Origin: an uncultured Spirochaetaceae bacterium
GTDB taxonomy: Bacteria; Spirochaetota; Spirochaetia; Treponematales; Treponemataceae
DNA length: 64,000 nucleotides
Assembly: GCA_902783155.1 (NCBI GenBank)
Contig: CACZPR010000007.1
Location: 42,951-106,950, forward strand
Reading direction: 5' to 3'
Made by a program: the position numbers and the translations under genes. The notes beneath the pieces were generated by a model. It was given only the letters and a program-made list of their open reading frames with translations. It did not search any database and was not told the origin of the DNA. Shown piece after piece: positions 16,472-24,728 of this stretch (its first letter is position 1; each line of letters opens with the position of its first letter).

Positions 16472-17209
16472 ATGAAAGCTTTAATTCTTGCAGCTGGATT
16501 CGGTAAAAGATTGCAGCCTATCACTAACGAAATTCCAAAAGCTATGGTAGAAGTTAATGGTATACCACTTCTTGTTAACACATTGAACATTCTCTCAAAT
16601 ATCGGAATCTCGGAAATAGGAATTGTTATCGGATATAAAGCAGATTATATAATAGAAAAAATTGGCTATCAATTTAAAGGTATTCCTATACAGTATTTTG
16701 AGAATAAAATTTTTAAGAAAACAAATAATGTATATTCCCTATATTGCGCGCGCGATTTTTGCACTGATGAAATGATTCTTCTTGAATGTGATTTGTTTTA
16801 TAAAAAAGAATTGATTGATAAAATTGTAAAAGAACCTAATAGTGATTGTTCAATATTGGTAAGTAACTTTAACCCCAAAACTATGGATGGAACAGTAATT
16901 GAATGTGACGATGGCATTGCTAAAAATCTAGTTCTTGGAAAGTGGCAAAGAGATAATTTTGATTATTCAAAATCACTAAAAACGGTAAACATCTATAAAT
17001 TTTCAACTGATTTTATAAAAAAATTTATAAATCTTATCAAATGGTATTGTGAGAATATGGGAACGAACTGTTACTACGAAAAACTTTTAGGTGCCATGAT
17101 TTATTTACGCGAAGATGATTTTCACATAGTAAAAGTTTCAGACGCCCTTTGGTGCGAAATAGATAATGAACAAGACTTAGAAAAGGCAAACGAAAAGTTT
17201 AAGCCATAA
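16472..17209 (+). CDS. LicC-like sugar/choline-phosphate nucleotidyltransferase
   Basis: 245 residues, single nucleotidyltransferase domain. The signature LAAGFGKRLQPITNEIPKAM is at residues ~5-25, then VGYKADYI-type and NNVYSLYCARDF, resembling LicC choline-phosphate cytidylyltransferase (NNFYSLYLV in known LicC). LLECDLFY replaces the usual acidic pair region. It would supply a CDP-activated head group to the LicD protein encoded three bases upstream. Very AT-rich. A hexose-1-phosphate substrate remains possible. Confidence 0.72.
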   Translation: MKALILAAGFGKRLQPITNEIPKAMVEVNGIPLLVNTLNILSNIGISEIGIVIGYKADYIIEKIGYQFKGIPIQYFENKIFKKTNNVYSLYCARDFCTDEMILLECDLFYKKELIDKIVKEPNSDCSILVSNFNPKTMDGTVIECDDGIAKNLVLGKWQRDNFDYSKSLKTVNIYKFSTDFIKKFINLIKWYCENMGTNCYYEKLLGAMIYLREDDFHIVKVSDALWCEIDNEQDLEKANEKFKP

Positions 17210-17253
17210 TTTTTATTTATCATGCAAGCATTCATCAGGAGGAAAACACAATA

Positions 17254-18173
17254 TGCAACCAACACTTTTAGTCCTTGCCGCGGGTATGGGAAGCCGCTAC
17301 GGCGGAGTCAAGCAGATTGATGCTGTAGGAAAAAACGGAGAGTGCCTTCTGGATTTCTCCGCGTTCGATGCGGGTTCGGAAAAGTCGTCTTCATAATAAG
17401 GAAAGATATTGAGAAGGACTTCCGGGAGCGGCTCTTCGACAGGGTGGCGCGCAACATGAACGCCGAATATGTCTTCCAGACACCGGACGCGCTTCTCACG
17501 GCGGAAGAGCAAAAAATTGCGCAGGAAGCGAACCGCGCAAAGTCGTGGGGAACGGTCCATGCGGTTTTGTGCGCGAAGGACAGAATCAACGAGCCTTTCG
17601 CGGTCATCAACGCGGACGACTACTACGGCAGGAGTGCGTTCGAGATGCTCGGAAGTTATCTTTCTTCTATATAATAAAGACTCTGCAGAGCACGCCATGG
17701 TCGGCTATATTCTCGGACACACAATGAGCCGAAACGGCTCTGTGAGCCGCGGAGTGTGCGAGGTTTCTGGAGGTTGTCTGAAATCAATCACCGAGAACAC
17801 GAAAATCTACTACACTGGGGAGAATTTCAGCGGCAGTGAAATCGAGTCAAATCTTGACGGAAAAATCATCAGAATGACCGGTAACGAGACCGTGAGCATG
17901 AACCTGTTCGGCTTCTCTCCAAAAGCGTTCGAGAGCTTCGAGGAATACTGGGCGAATTTCAAAAAAACTTCGCTCACACTTCCGAAAGCCGAGGCCCTGC
18001 TTCCAGTCGCCGCAAGCGAAATGATTGAGAAGGGGGAAGGCAGAATCAAAATGTTCACTTCCGGGGAAAGCTGGTTCGGAATGACTTACCCCGAGGACAA
18101 GCAGGTCGTGAAGGACGAGATTGAAAAGAAAATCGAATCGGGATATTATCCTGATAAATTATGGAGGAAATAA
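17254..18173 (+). pseudogene. Nucleotidyltransferase broken by two frameshifts
   Basis: Starts at ATG 17254 after AGGAGG, reading LVLAAGMGSRYGGVKQID, the nucleotidyltransferase loop of a sugar-phosphate nucleotidyltransferase family. Continuity is lost near 17370-17374, where about ten bases seem missing and the frame moves by one. The second frame continues as GFGKVVFIIRKDIEKDF... to AVINADDYYGRSAFEMLGSYLSS. A second shift near 17660-17672 leads to LYNKDSAEHAMVGYI and on to the stop at 18171-18173. All pieces belong to one protein of ~305 residues. Base composition is much more GC-rich than the genes to the left. Sequencing error at either site cannot be excluded. Confidence 0.75.
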
Positions 18174-18174
18174 A

Positions 18175-19281
18175 ATGAAACAACATTACGACTATATTTT
18201 CGTCGGAGCGGGACTTTTCTCGGCGACAATGGCGAACGAGGCAAAAAAACGCGGCAAAAGCTGCCTCATAATAGAAAAACGAGACCACATCGCGGGGAAC
18301 ATCTACACGGAGAACGTGGAGGGAATCAACTTTCATAAGTACGGAGCTCACATTTTCCACACGGACTCGAAGAAAATCTGGGACTATGTGAACGAATTCG
18401 CGGAATTCAACCGATACACGAACTGTCCTGTCGCTAATTGGAAAAATCAGCTTTACAACCTTCCGTTCAACATGAACACATTCAACAAAATCTGGCCGGA
18501 CGTGGTCACCCCGGGACAGGCGAAAAAGCGGATTGAAGAGCAGGCATCCGTGATGGCGGGGAAAACTCCGCAGAACCTTGAGGAGCAGGCGATTTCGCTC
18601 GTGGGCCGGGACATCTACGAGCGGCTCATAAAGGGCTACACGGAAAAACAGTGGGGAAGAAAATGCACGGAGCTTCCGGCGAGCATCATAAAGCGGCTTC
18701 CGGTCAGGCTCACGTTCGACAACAACTACTTCAACGACCGCTATCAGGGAATCCCGATTGGAGGCTACACTCAGATTGTCGAGAAAATGCTTTCGGGCTG
18801 CGACATTCTCCTGAACACGGACTTCTTCGACGACAGGGAAAAGTGGCTTTCCATGGCCGACAAAGTCGTCTACACGGGAACAATCGACCGTTTTTTTGAT
18901 TATTCGGAAGGCGAGCTTGAGTACCGCTCGCTCAGGTTCGAGACGGAGACTCTCGACTGCGAGAACTTCCAGGGGAACGCGGTCATCAATTATACCGAAG
19001 CGGAGATTCCGTACACCAGAATCATCGAGCACAAGCATTTTGAATTCGGAAATCAGCCAAAGACAATCATCACCCGCGAATATCCGGCCACATGGAAGCA
19101 GGGAGACGAGCCTTATTATGCAGTGAACGATGAGAAAAACACAGCCCTATACGAAAAATACAAGGCTCTTGCCGCCAAGCAGGACAAGGTGATTTTCGGC
19201 GGCAGGCTCGGCATGTACCGCTACTTCGACATGGATGACACCATCACCGCGGCGCTTGAAACAGCCGAAAAACTGTTTTAA
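18175..19281 (+). CDS. glf: UDP-galactopyranose mutase (canonical copy)
   Basis: 368 residues. FAD motif VGAGLFSATMANEAKKRGK at the N-terminus, then IAGNIYTENVEGINFHKYG and HIFHTDSKKIW. The substrate-binding YNLPFNMNTFNKIW and YTEKQWGRKCTELPA segments are those of classical Glf. The C-terminus GGRLGMYRYFDMDDTI is conserved. It supplies UDP-galactofuranose. The ATG at 18175 follows GGAGGA and lies one base after the broken nucleotidyltransferase. The GC-rich codon use matches that pseudogene and contrasts with the AT-rich genes at 13-17 kb, suggesting the two arrived together. Confidence 0.94.
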   Translation: MKQHYDYIFVGAGLFSATMANEAKKRGKSCLIIEKRDHIAGNIYTENVEGINFHKYGAHIFHTDSKKIWDYVNEFAEFNRYTNCPVANWKNQLYNLPFNMNTFNKIWPDVVTPGQAKKRIEEQASVMAGKTPQNLEEQAISLVGRDIYERLIKGYTEKQWGRKCTELPASIIKRLPVRLTFDNNYFNDRYQGIPIGGYTQIVEKMLSGCDILLNTDFFDDREKWLSMADKVVYTGTIDRFFDYSEGELEYRSLRFETETLDCENFQGNAVINYTEAEIPYTRIIEHKHFEFGNQPKTIITREYPATWKQGDEPYYAVNDEKNTALYEKYKALAAKQDKVIFGGRLGMYRYFDMDDTITAALETAEKLF

Positions 19282-19296
19282 ATTCCGATAAATACC

Positions 19297-19331
19297 AGGC
19301 AGTTTGCAAAATCAAATCAGGCAAACTGCCT
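19297..19331. terminator. Hairpin between convergent glf and wzt
   Basis: Perfect 11-base arms AGGCAGTTTGC (19297-19307) and GCAAACTGCCT (19321-19331). It lies between two convergent genes and could serve both directions. No strong T-run follows on either side. Confidence 0.6.
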
Positions 19332-19359
19332 TAAAAAAGAAGAAACTGAATCTTACAGC

Positions 19360-20514
19360 CTAAACCTCAGGCTCCTTATACTTCACCGCAATGCCCTTCA
19401 CGCATACTTTCTCGTTTCGGAGTATATCATCTGCGGTGAAGTCTACCCGGATTTTGTCTCCTGCATGCTTATGGCTGTCTTTGAGCGGGAATGAGAATAC
19501 TTTTTCGCCTGGTGCAAGCTTCTGCACCATAAGCGGCTCTGAGCCTTCGACCGCGATTTTTAGCCCACCTTCCGGGGCAAGAATCTCGGCGTGAATCTCT
19601 ACAAGAACCGGTCTGTCTTTTTCAACGGCGATATAAGCGAATGATTCCCTTTCCTTCATTATATTTTTTACAGAATCACCCTCGCCTTCTTCTTTCCAAT
19701 AACGGTTGTCAAAGGCATTTTTTGCACTTGGAATTGCTTTGAATTTTTCTATTAAAGCAGACTTCTCTTCCGGCTTACGAACGCCCATGAAATCAAGGTA
19801 CTCGCCGTGAACATTTTTAGGGTTTCCCTCTGCACGAATAAGGCCTGCATCAATCCAAATGCTCCTCTCGCATATCTGCTCAATCTGCCCAAGAGAATGA
19901 GAGACAATTACGATTGTCGTTCCCTCTGCTTTTATTTCCTTAAGGCGGTTAAAGCACTTTTCCTGGAAGGCAGCGTCACCGACAGCAAGAATCTCATCGA
20001 TAAGAAGGATATCGGCATCAACATTGATTGCAACGGCAAAGGCAAGTCTCATGTACATTCCGGAAGAATATGTGCGCACAGGATTGTCGATAAATTCCTC
20101 AAGTTCAGAGAAAGCGATTATATCGTCAATTTTTTTATCAATTTCCTTCTTGTTGAGACCAAAAATCGCCGCATTAGTATAGATATTCTCACGACCGCTC
20201 ATGTCCGGGTGAAATCCGGCACCAAGTTCAATCAGCGCTGACACCCTGCCCAACATTTCAATCGTGCCTGAGTCCGGGTACATGATTTTGGTAAGGAGTT
20301 TGAGCGTGGTGCTCTTTCCACATCCGTTGTGCCCAATCAGTCCTATGGCCTCGCCTTTTTTTACGTTGAAGCTGATTCCTTTCAGGACGCTGCGTCTCTC
20401 GTATCTGTTGCGGTTCCAGAAAAGTACACGTTCCTTGAGCTGATTGCTTTTGTCGAAATAGACCTTGAAGGATTTTTTTATGTCCTTTACTTCAATGGCG
20501 TTTTCTGAGTCCAT
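19360..20514 (-). CDS. wzt: Polysaccharide ABC exporter ATPase with C-terminal domain
   Basis: 384 residues. Walker A GHNGCGKST at residues 61-69, ABC signature YSSGMYMRL near 149-157, Walker B ADILLIDEI near 167-175. The order RVSALIELGAGFHPDMSGREN is typical of Wzt/TagH-type ATPases that drive export of undecaprenyl-linked glycans. Residues ~250-384 form an extra beta-rich domain in the position of Wzt carbohydrate-binding modules, which read the glycan cap in O-antigen systems. The permease gene lies immediately upstream (11 bases). Acts at the inner membrane. Confidence 0.88.
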   Translation of the reverse strand: MDSENAIEVKDIKKSFKVYFDKSNQLKERVLFWNRNRYERRSVLKGISFNVKKGEAIGLIGHNGCGKSTTLKLLTKIMYPDSGTIEMLGRVSALIELGAGFHPDMSGRENIYTNAAIFGLNKKEIDKKIDDIIAFSELEEFIDNPVRTYSSGMYMRLAFAVAINVDADILLIDEILAVGDAAFQEKCFNRLKEIKAEGTTIVIVSHSLGQIEQICERSIWIDAGLIRAEGNPKNVHGEYLDFMGVRKPEEKSALIEKFKAIPSAKNAFDNRYWKEEGEGDSVKNIMKERESFAYIAVEKDRPVLVEIHAEILAPEGGLKIAVEGSEPLMVQKLAPGEKVFSFPLKDSHKHAGDKIRVDFTADDILRNEKVCVKGIAVKYKEPEV

Positions 20515-20525
20515 GTCATTCCTCC

Positions 20526-21305
20526 CTACAAGTTTTCCGCAAAGCCTTTCTGAAGCTTGGAAAACACCAGTTCGCCAAGGACCAGGAAGAACACCCCCAT
20601 TGCCACTGCCACGCCCAAAGTCTTCAGATCAGGAACCTGTTTGTAATACAGAATGTCACGATAAGATTCGATAATGTGCGACATGGGATTTAATTTAAAA
20701 ACTAGAAGGTATTTCTCTGGAATACTTGACGATGGATACATGACAGGAGTAATAAACTGCCATGCCATTGTAATGATGCCTAGGAAATGCGCTACATCTC
20801 TGACGTAAACTGTAATTGCGGAGAACAAAAGCGTCATGCCCAGTGCAAGAAAATATTCCACAATCATAATGGCGGGAAGATAAAGCAGGGCTACAAAGTT
20901 TACACCGTGCCTTGTAAAGATGATCACCGCAAAGATAACGATAAAAGTATAAAGCATGTTGACAAACTGGCTCGTGACGAAGGAAATGGGCAGCACTTCA
21001 CGAGGAAAATATATTTTTTTGACCAAATCTCCATAAGAAAACACGCAGTTTGAGCCGGCTGCGACGCAGGAACTAAAGAAAATCCAAGGGACAAGGGCCA
21101 CGAACAGGAAGAGGTAGTACTTATCTATATTCTGTCTCAAAATGATTGAGAAGACAAATGTATAGACTAAAAGCTGCAACAGAGGATTCAGAAATGTCCA
21201 AAAGAAGCCAAGAATAGACCCTTTGTATTTTCCCCTCAGCTCCTTGTGCACCAATGAGAAAATCATCTGTCGGTATTTGTAGATATCAGAGAAAATAGTT
21301 AGCAT
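20526..21305 (-). CDS. wzm: Polysaccharide ABC exporter permease
   Basis: 259 residues, ABC-2 type. The amphipathic N-terminus is followed by LVHKELRGKYKGSILGFFWTFLNP, here seen as KYKGSILGFFW, the hallmark of Wzm/TagG permeases. About six membrane spans follow, including LLVYTFVFSIIL, LFVALVPWIFFSSCVAAG and the last VAVAMGVFFLVLGELVF. With the adjacent ATPase it forms the exporter for the glycan made by this locus. First gene of a leftward two-gene operon. Confidence 0.9.
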   Translation of the reverse strand: MLTIFSDIYKYRQMIFSLVHKELRGKYKGSILGFFWTFLNPLLQLLVYTFVFSIILRQNIDKYYLFLFVALVPWIFFSSCVAAGSNCVFSYGDLVKKIYFPREVLPISFVTSQFVNMLYTFIVIFAVIIFTRHGVNFVALLYLPAIMIVEYFLALGMTLLFSAITVYVRDVAHFLGIITMAWQFITPVMYPSSSIPEKYLLVFKLNPMSHIIESYRDILYYKQVPDLKTLGVAVAMGVFFLVLGELVFSKLQKGFAENL

Positions 21306-21412
21306 TGACGAAAAGCATAGTATAAAATCAGGGGGGTGTCAATTATGAGCTTTTTGATATTGTTTTTATTTATAAAGTAATACAATAGGTATAGCAAATT
21401 TGAGGAGGAAAG

Positions 21413-21795
21413 ATGCAGGAGGTCGATTTTGGTTCTACTTCGCAAGTTGAAATCATTTATCCGAATCCTCAAAAATGATGGCGTCCGAGGGGCTTTTCAA
21501 GTACTCAACTCAAAAATTGTAAAATTTTTCAATGTAAGGGTAAGTAAAAAAATGCGCTTGGCCTGGGAAAGCCGAAATGGATTTGTAATTTCTCCGTTTG
21601 CGTTTCGGATGACTAAGCGAAAGTATGAAATGCAGAGAAGTATAATGGGCTCGCTTTAGATTAGATCAAAAAATCAGGATTGTAGGATTTTTTGTAGATG
21701 AAACGGCTGCGAAAATCTATTCTCTGTCAACAGACACATTTTATCTTGTTTTTCTTGATAGGGAACATAAATTCTATAAAATGGAAGATGCTTAA
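21413..21795 (+). pseudogene. Degraded gene, family not recognised
   Basis: An ATG at 21413 with a strong ribosome-binding site (GAGGAGGAAAG) reads only 21 codons. Coding-like sequence continues in a second frame (LLRKLKSFIRILKNDGVRG to MTKRKYEMQRSIMGSL, stop at 21657-21659) and then in a third (ARFRLDQKIRIVGFFVDE to FYKMEDA, stop 21793-21795). The charged, helical opening resembles C-terminal tails of treponemal glycosyltransferases, but no family is certain. It lies between wzm and the DUF3990 module. Confidence 0.45.
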
Positions 21796-21819
21796 AATTC
21801 TTTTTAAAAACCTGACCAG

Positions 21820-21863
21820 AATCGCCAATTTCGGTCAAATAAAAAAAGCCATTGCCATAATTC
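21820..21863 (+). repeat. Imperfect direct repeat, left of DUF3990 module
   Basis: 44 bases beginning AATCGCCAATTTC and ending ATTGCCATAATTC match 23023-23064 with a few substitutions and a two-base gap. The two copies bracket the three-gene toxin-like module. Confidence 0.55.
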
Positions 21864-21893
21864 ATAGAAATATTCCAAAATACGACAGGGGGA

Positions 21894-22121
21894 CTATGCC
21901 CTATTTTTCGGAATTAAAAACTCCCTATTAAACTCGTCGGCAATGTAATCGGGGCCGTTGCACCAGAAGGCTGTTCGCTCGTCAAAAAGCATTTTGGCTG
22001 TCTTTGATTTTATAAAACTGTCAAAGGCGTTTATCAAGGAAATTTGTTTTTGCTCTGCGATTGTCTTACAAGCCATGGCAGCTAGTAACTCCATGCTGTA
22101 TTCGTATTTACTTAATGCCAT
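21894..22121 (-). CDS. Small protein of the DUF3990 module
   Basis: 75 residues, helical, starting MALSKYEYSMELLAAMACK with SFIKSKTAKMLFD and a C-terminal FWCNGPDYIADEF. It resembles the small DUF3791-related proteins that accompany DUF3990 genes. It starts one base after the DUF3990 stop, with GGAGG of that gene's end as ribosome-binding site, so translation is coupled. Antitoxin or accessory role is inferred from position only. Confidence 0.62.
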   Translation of the reverse strand: MALSKYEYSMELLAAMACKTIAEQKQISLINAFDSFIKSKTAKMLFDERTAFWCNGPDYIADEFNREFLIPKNRA

Positions 22122-22122
22122 T

Positions 22123-22695
22123 TTAATCCTCCAGTTTTACAGTCCTGTAGCCCTTGAAATGCAGATTTTGGAGGGCCTTTTCCGTTCTGAAACAGATTTG
22201 GTCGGACAAGTTGTTTGGGAGCAAGAATTTTATTGCTGTTTCATCAGCTTCATAAGAGCCGACTTCTCCATAAAAGCCGTTAATATAAGCAGTAAGAACT
22301 TGATTTGTAGAATCGTTTGCTATTTTTCCTGCAATAATATCATAGTCCTGCCATTTTTCGAGTTCATTTTTCAAAATGCCTCTTTTTCTGTGTGCGACAA
22401 CGCAATGTAGCCAGCCCTCATCGCTTGACCTGAATTCAAAATAATTTATATTTGCCGATTTATCAGTTTTATATTCATAAACAGAAACATATCCTGTTCC
22501 AGAATCTACATTTTCAACATGATTTTTAAGGGCTTTCCCAATTGCAGTCCTGATGAAACGACAGGCTTGGCTATAATCCGTGGTTACATAAAATCCTTTA
22601 CCAAAATCTTTTCCGGCAGCACAAAGAGACAAATCAATTTTTTCAACAGCAGTATAACTTGCATGATATAATTCGATTCCGTCTGTCAAAATCAT
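22123..22695 (-). CDS. DUF3990 protein, probable ADP-ribosyltransferase-like toxin
   Basis: 190 residues. The opening LYHASYTAVEKIDLSL, then DFGKGFYVTTDYSQACRF is the DUF3990 signature: H near residue 11, followed by the GKGFYVTTD strand seen in ADP-ribosyltransferase-fold toxins. YINGFYGEVGSYEADETAIKFL lies in the second half. DUF3990 members are placed in the ART superfamily by comparative analysis; target unknown. The start overlaps the preceding DUF3791 gene by four bases. The order DUF3791-DUF3990-small gene suggests a toxin-antitoxin-like unit. Confidence 0.78.
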   Translation of the reverse strand: MILTDGIELYHASYTAVEKIDLSLCAAGKDFGKGFYVTTDYSQACRFIRTAIGKALKNHVENVDSGTGYVSVYEYKTDKSANINYFEFRSSDEGWLHCVVAHRKRGILKNELEKWQDYDIIAGKIANDSTNQVLTAYINGFYGEVGSYEADETAIKFLLPNNLSDQICFRTEKALQNLHFKGYRTVKLED

Positions 22696-22928
22696 ATTTG
22701 TGCCCCATTGTTTTTAAGATAGCTTTCTATATCGGCAAGATTTGCCTCATCTCCCTGGACATGGAAAAACTCATAGCAAGTTTCTATGTAATCGTAAATC
22801 TTATATTTGTTGAAAACCTCACTGCATTGTTCCTCATCAAGATGCCATTTATTCTGAGCCAAGCGAAACAAACGAATCTGAATCAAAAACAAATCATCTG
22901 CATGTTTTTCTCCAACAACTCCACCCAT
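22692..22928 (-). CDS. DUF3791 protein, probable antitoxin partner
   Basis: 79 residues. LIQIRLFRLAQNKWHLDEEQ followed by VFNKYKIYDYIETCYEFFHVQG matches the DUF3791 pattern (VxxLFxKYxVxDYIxxxYExLH). ATG at 22928 is chosen because AGAGGA lies seven bases upstream; a TTG two codons earlier is the alternative. First gene of the three-gene unit, with a palindrome just upstream. Confidence 0.74.
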   Translation of the reverse strand: MGGVVGEKHADDLFLIQIRLFRLAQNKWHLDEEQCSEVFNKYKIYDYIETCYEFFHVQGDEANLADIESYLKNNGAQI

Positions 22929-22942
22929 AGGCAATTCCTCTA

Positions 22943-22955
22943 GTTATAGTATAAC
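22943..22955 (-). promoter_or_regulatory. Palindromic operator candidate of the DUF3791-DUF3990 unit
   Basis: GTTATAGTATAAC is a perfect 13-base palindrome ending 15 bases before the DUF3791 ATG. On the coding strand it contains TATACT, a good -10 box, so a bound regulator would block it. Confidence 0.45.
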
Positions 22956-23022
22956 ATGAATTTAGTGGAAAAGCCATAAGTTGTTAGCGCTGGGCGAAAA
23001 CAGCCATTTTGGGCCAATCGAA

Positions 23023-23064
23023 AATCGCAAATTTCAACAAAATAAAAAAAAATTGCCATAATTC
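23023..23064 (+). repeat. Imperfect direct repeat, right of DUF3990 module
   Basis: 42 bases, counterpart of 21820-21863; shares AATCGC-AATTTC, the A-run and ATTGCCATAATTC. Confidence 0.55.
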
Positions 23065-23168
23065 GAGGTAAAAACACAACGGCGAACATTAAGAGTCCCT
23101 CCCATAAAAAATACGCTTCGCGTTGTTGATTCCGGATGGTATTTGCAGGGCGAAGTTTCGAGCTGTTT

Positions 23169-23600
23169 TCAAATTAAGCTGATGGGGCACAGCCAGGTAT
23201 CTCGGTTGTATGGCATGAGTTCGTCTGCCATGCATATTATGATTCCCGGTTTTTGCGGAAGGTCAAATTTTGAGAGAACTCTGAAATTCTTGTCCGCGTC
23301 ATTTGGATTTTTTGCTTTCTTTATTTCAATTGGATATATACCTTCGGCATTTACAATCAGTAGGTCAATTTCTTTTTTGTCAATGTCGCGGTAGTAGTAT
23401 AGGTTTAAATCTTTGCCCACATTGTAATAGCTTTTGATGATTTCAGAGATTGCAAATGTTTCAAAGAATGAACCTGCCATTGCGCCATTTGCAAGGGTTT
23501 CAGCATTTGGCCAGCGACATAAATAGGTTGCAAGGCCTGTATCCAAAAAATAAACTTTTGGTATTTTTACGAGCCTGTTCGTGATATTCGCTGCCCACAG
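23169..23600 (-). pseudogene. C-terminal remnant of an AAA_14/DUF4143 ATPase
   Basis: The frame reads ANITNRLVKIPKVYFLDTGLA, AGSFFETFAISEIIKSYYN and DKKEIDLLIVNAEGIYPIEIKK, the DUF4143 half of COG1373 proteins. The whole P-loop domain is missing and no start is supported; coding resemblance fades upstream near 23600. It is a 5'-truncated relic, distinct from the intact gene at 13741-15015. Confidence 0.7.
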
Positions 23601-23765
23601 AGCGCAAGGACAGGATAATAAGAGGCGCTTTCGATAAATGTTTGTTCCAAGGTTCGCTTTATGTACATAAAAAAATCCGAGGAATCTAAAGTCTAGCTTT
23701 ATTTTACTCGGGTTTTATGCGATGTCAAGGATTTAAAAATGCGTTTCACGAGAATAAGAGTCCTC

Positions 23766-23794
23766 TTTAAATTTTCATAATTTTGGTCTATAAT
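23766..23794 (+). promoter_or_regulatory. Promoter candidate for the dTDP-rhamnose operon
   Basis: TTTAAA (23766-23771), 17 bases, TATAAT (23789-23794), 40 bases before the rfbA ATG. The -10 box is perfect and the -35 box weak. Confidence 0.5.
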
Positions 23795-23834
23795 TCTACA
23801 AATTCAATCTTTACCACCGTAGAAGGAATTGCGC

Positions 23835-24710
23835 ATGAAAGGAATCATTCTGGCAGGAGGCTCCGGCACCCGGCTTTATCCAATAACAAGGGCTGTGTCA
23901 AAGCAGATTCTGCCTCTTTATGACAAGCCGATGATTTACTATCCCCTGAGCTGTCTCATGCTTGCAGGCATCAGGGATGTTCTGATAATCTCAACGCCAC
24001 GTGACATCAATCTTTTTGAAGAGCTTTTTGGCGACGGGAAATGGTTGGGCATGTCTTTTTCGTATGCAGTGCAGGACAAGCCGCGCGGTCTTGCGGATGC
24101 CTTTATCGTTGGAAAAGATTTTATTGGTGATGATGACGTTGCTTTGGTTCTTGGCGACAATATCTTCTTTGGACAGGCGTTTTCTACTATTTTGAAAAGG
24201 GTTGTTTCAAAAATAGAATCAAAATCTACAGAGGCTGTTATTTTTGGCTACATGGTAAAGGATCCGACCGCCTATGGTGTCGTGGAATTTGATTCCGAAG
24301 GCAAGGTTCTTGGAATAGAGGAAAAACCTGTAAACCCAAAATCAAACTATGCCGTTCCTGGACTCTATTTTTACAACAACGATGTGGTAAAAATCGCACA
24401 GTCCGTCAAACCCAGTGCGCGTGGTGAAATCGAGATAACGGCTGTAAACAATGCATATCTGGAGCGGGGGACTCTTTCTGTAGAGCTGCTTGGACGCGGG
24501 ATGGCGTGGCTTGATACTGGAACCTACGACGGTCTTCTGGAGGCATCCAATTTTATCGCGACAATCGAAAAAAGGCAGGGGCTGTATGTGAGCTGCATTG
24601 AGGAGATAGCGTTCCGCAAGGGATGGATTGCAAAAGAACAGATGCTTGATATGGCTATCGAATACAAGACCGATTATGGTGCTTATCTTAAGTATGTTGC
24701 AGAGAGATAA
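23835..24710 (+). CDS. rfbA: Glucose-1-phosphate thymidylyltransferase
   Basis: 291 residues, full length. Forms dTDP-glucose from dTTP and glucose-1-phosphate, first step of dTDP-L-rhamnose synthesis. The loop [19 protein letters not shown] is at residues ~7-25, followed by [24 protein letters not shown] and [11 protein letters not shown], all RmlA hallmarks. ATG at 23835 with AAGGA upstream is chosen over an in-frame TTG two codons earlier. First of four rightward genes in the order rfbA-rfbC-rfbB-rfbD. Confidence 0.96.
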   Translation: MKGIILAGGSGTRLYPITRAVSKQILPLYDKPMIYYPLSCLMLAGIRDVLIISTPRDINLFEELFGDGKWLGMSFSYAVQDKPRGLADAFIVGKDFIGDDDVALVLGDNIFFGQAFSTILKRVVSKIESKSTEAVIFGYMVKDPTAYGVVEFDSEGKVLGIEEKPVNPKSNYAVPGLYFYNNDVVKIAQSVKPSARGEIEITAVNNAYLERGTLSVELLGRGMAWLDTGTYDGLLEASNFIATIEKRQGLYVSCIEEIAFRKGWIAKEQMLDMAIEYKTDYGAYLKYVAER

Positions 24711-24728
24711 AATAGTGGAAATTATTAC

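Noticed and set aside
18055..19038. Long leftward open frame of 327 codons opposite glf
   Set aside because: Antisense to a canonical glf with every conserved motif; the frame is an effect of the GC-rich codon pattern and shows no domain.
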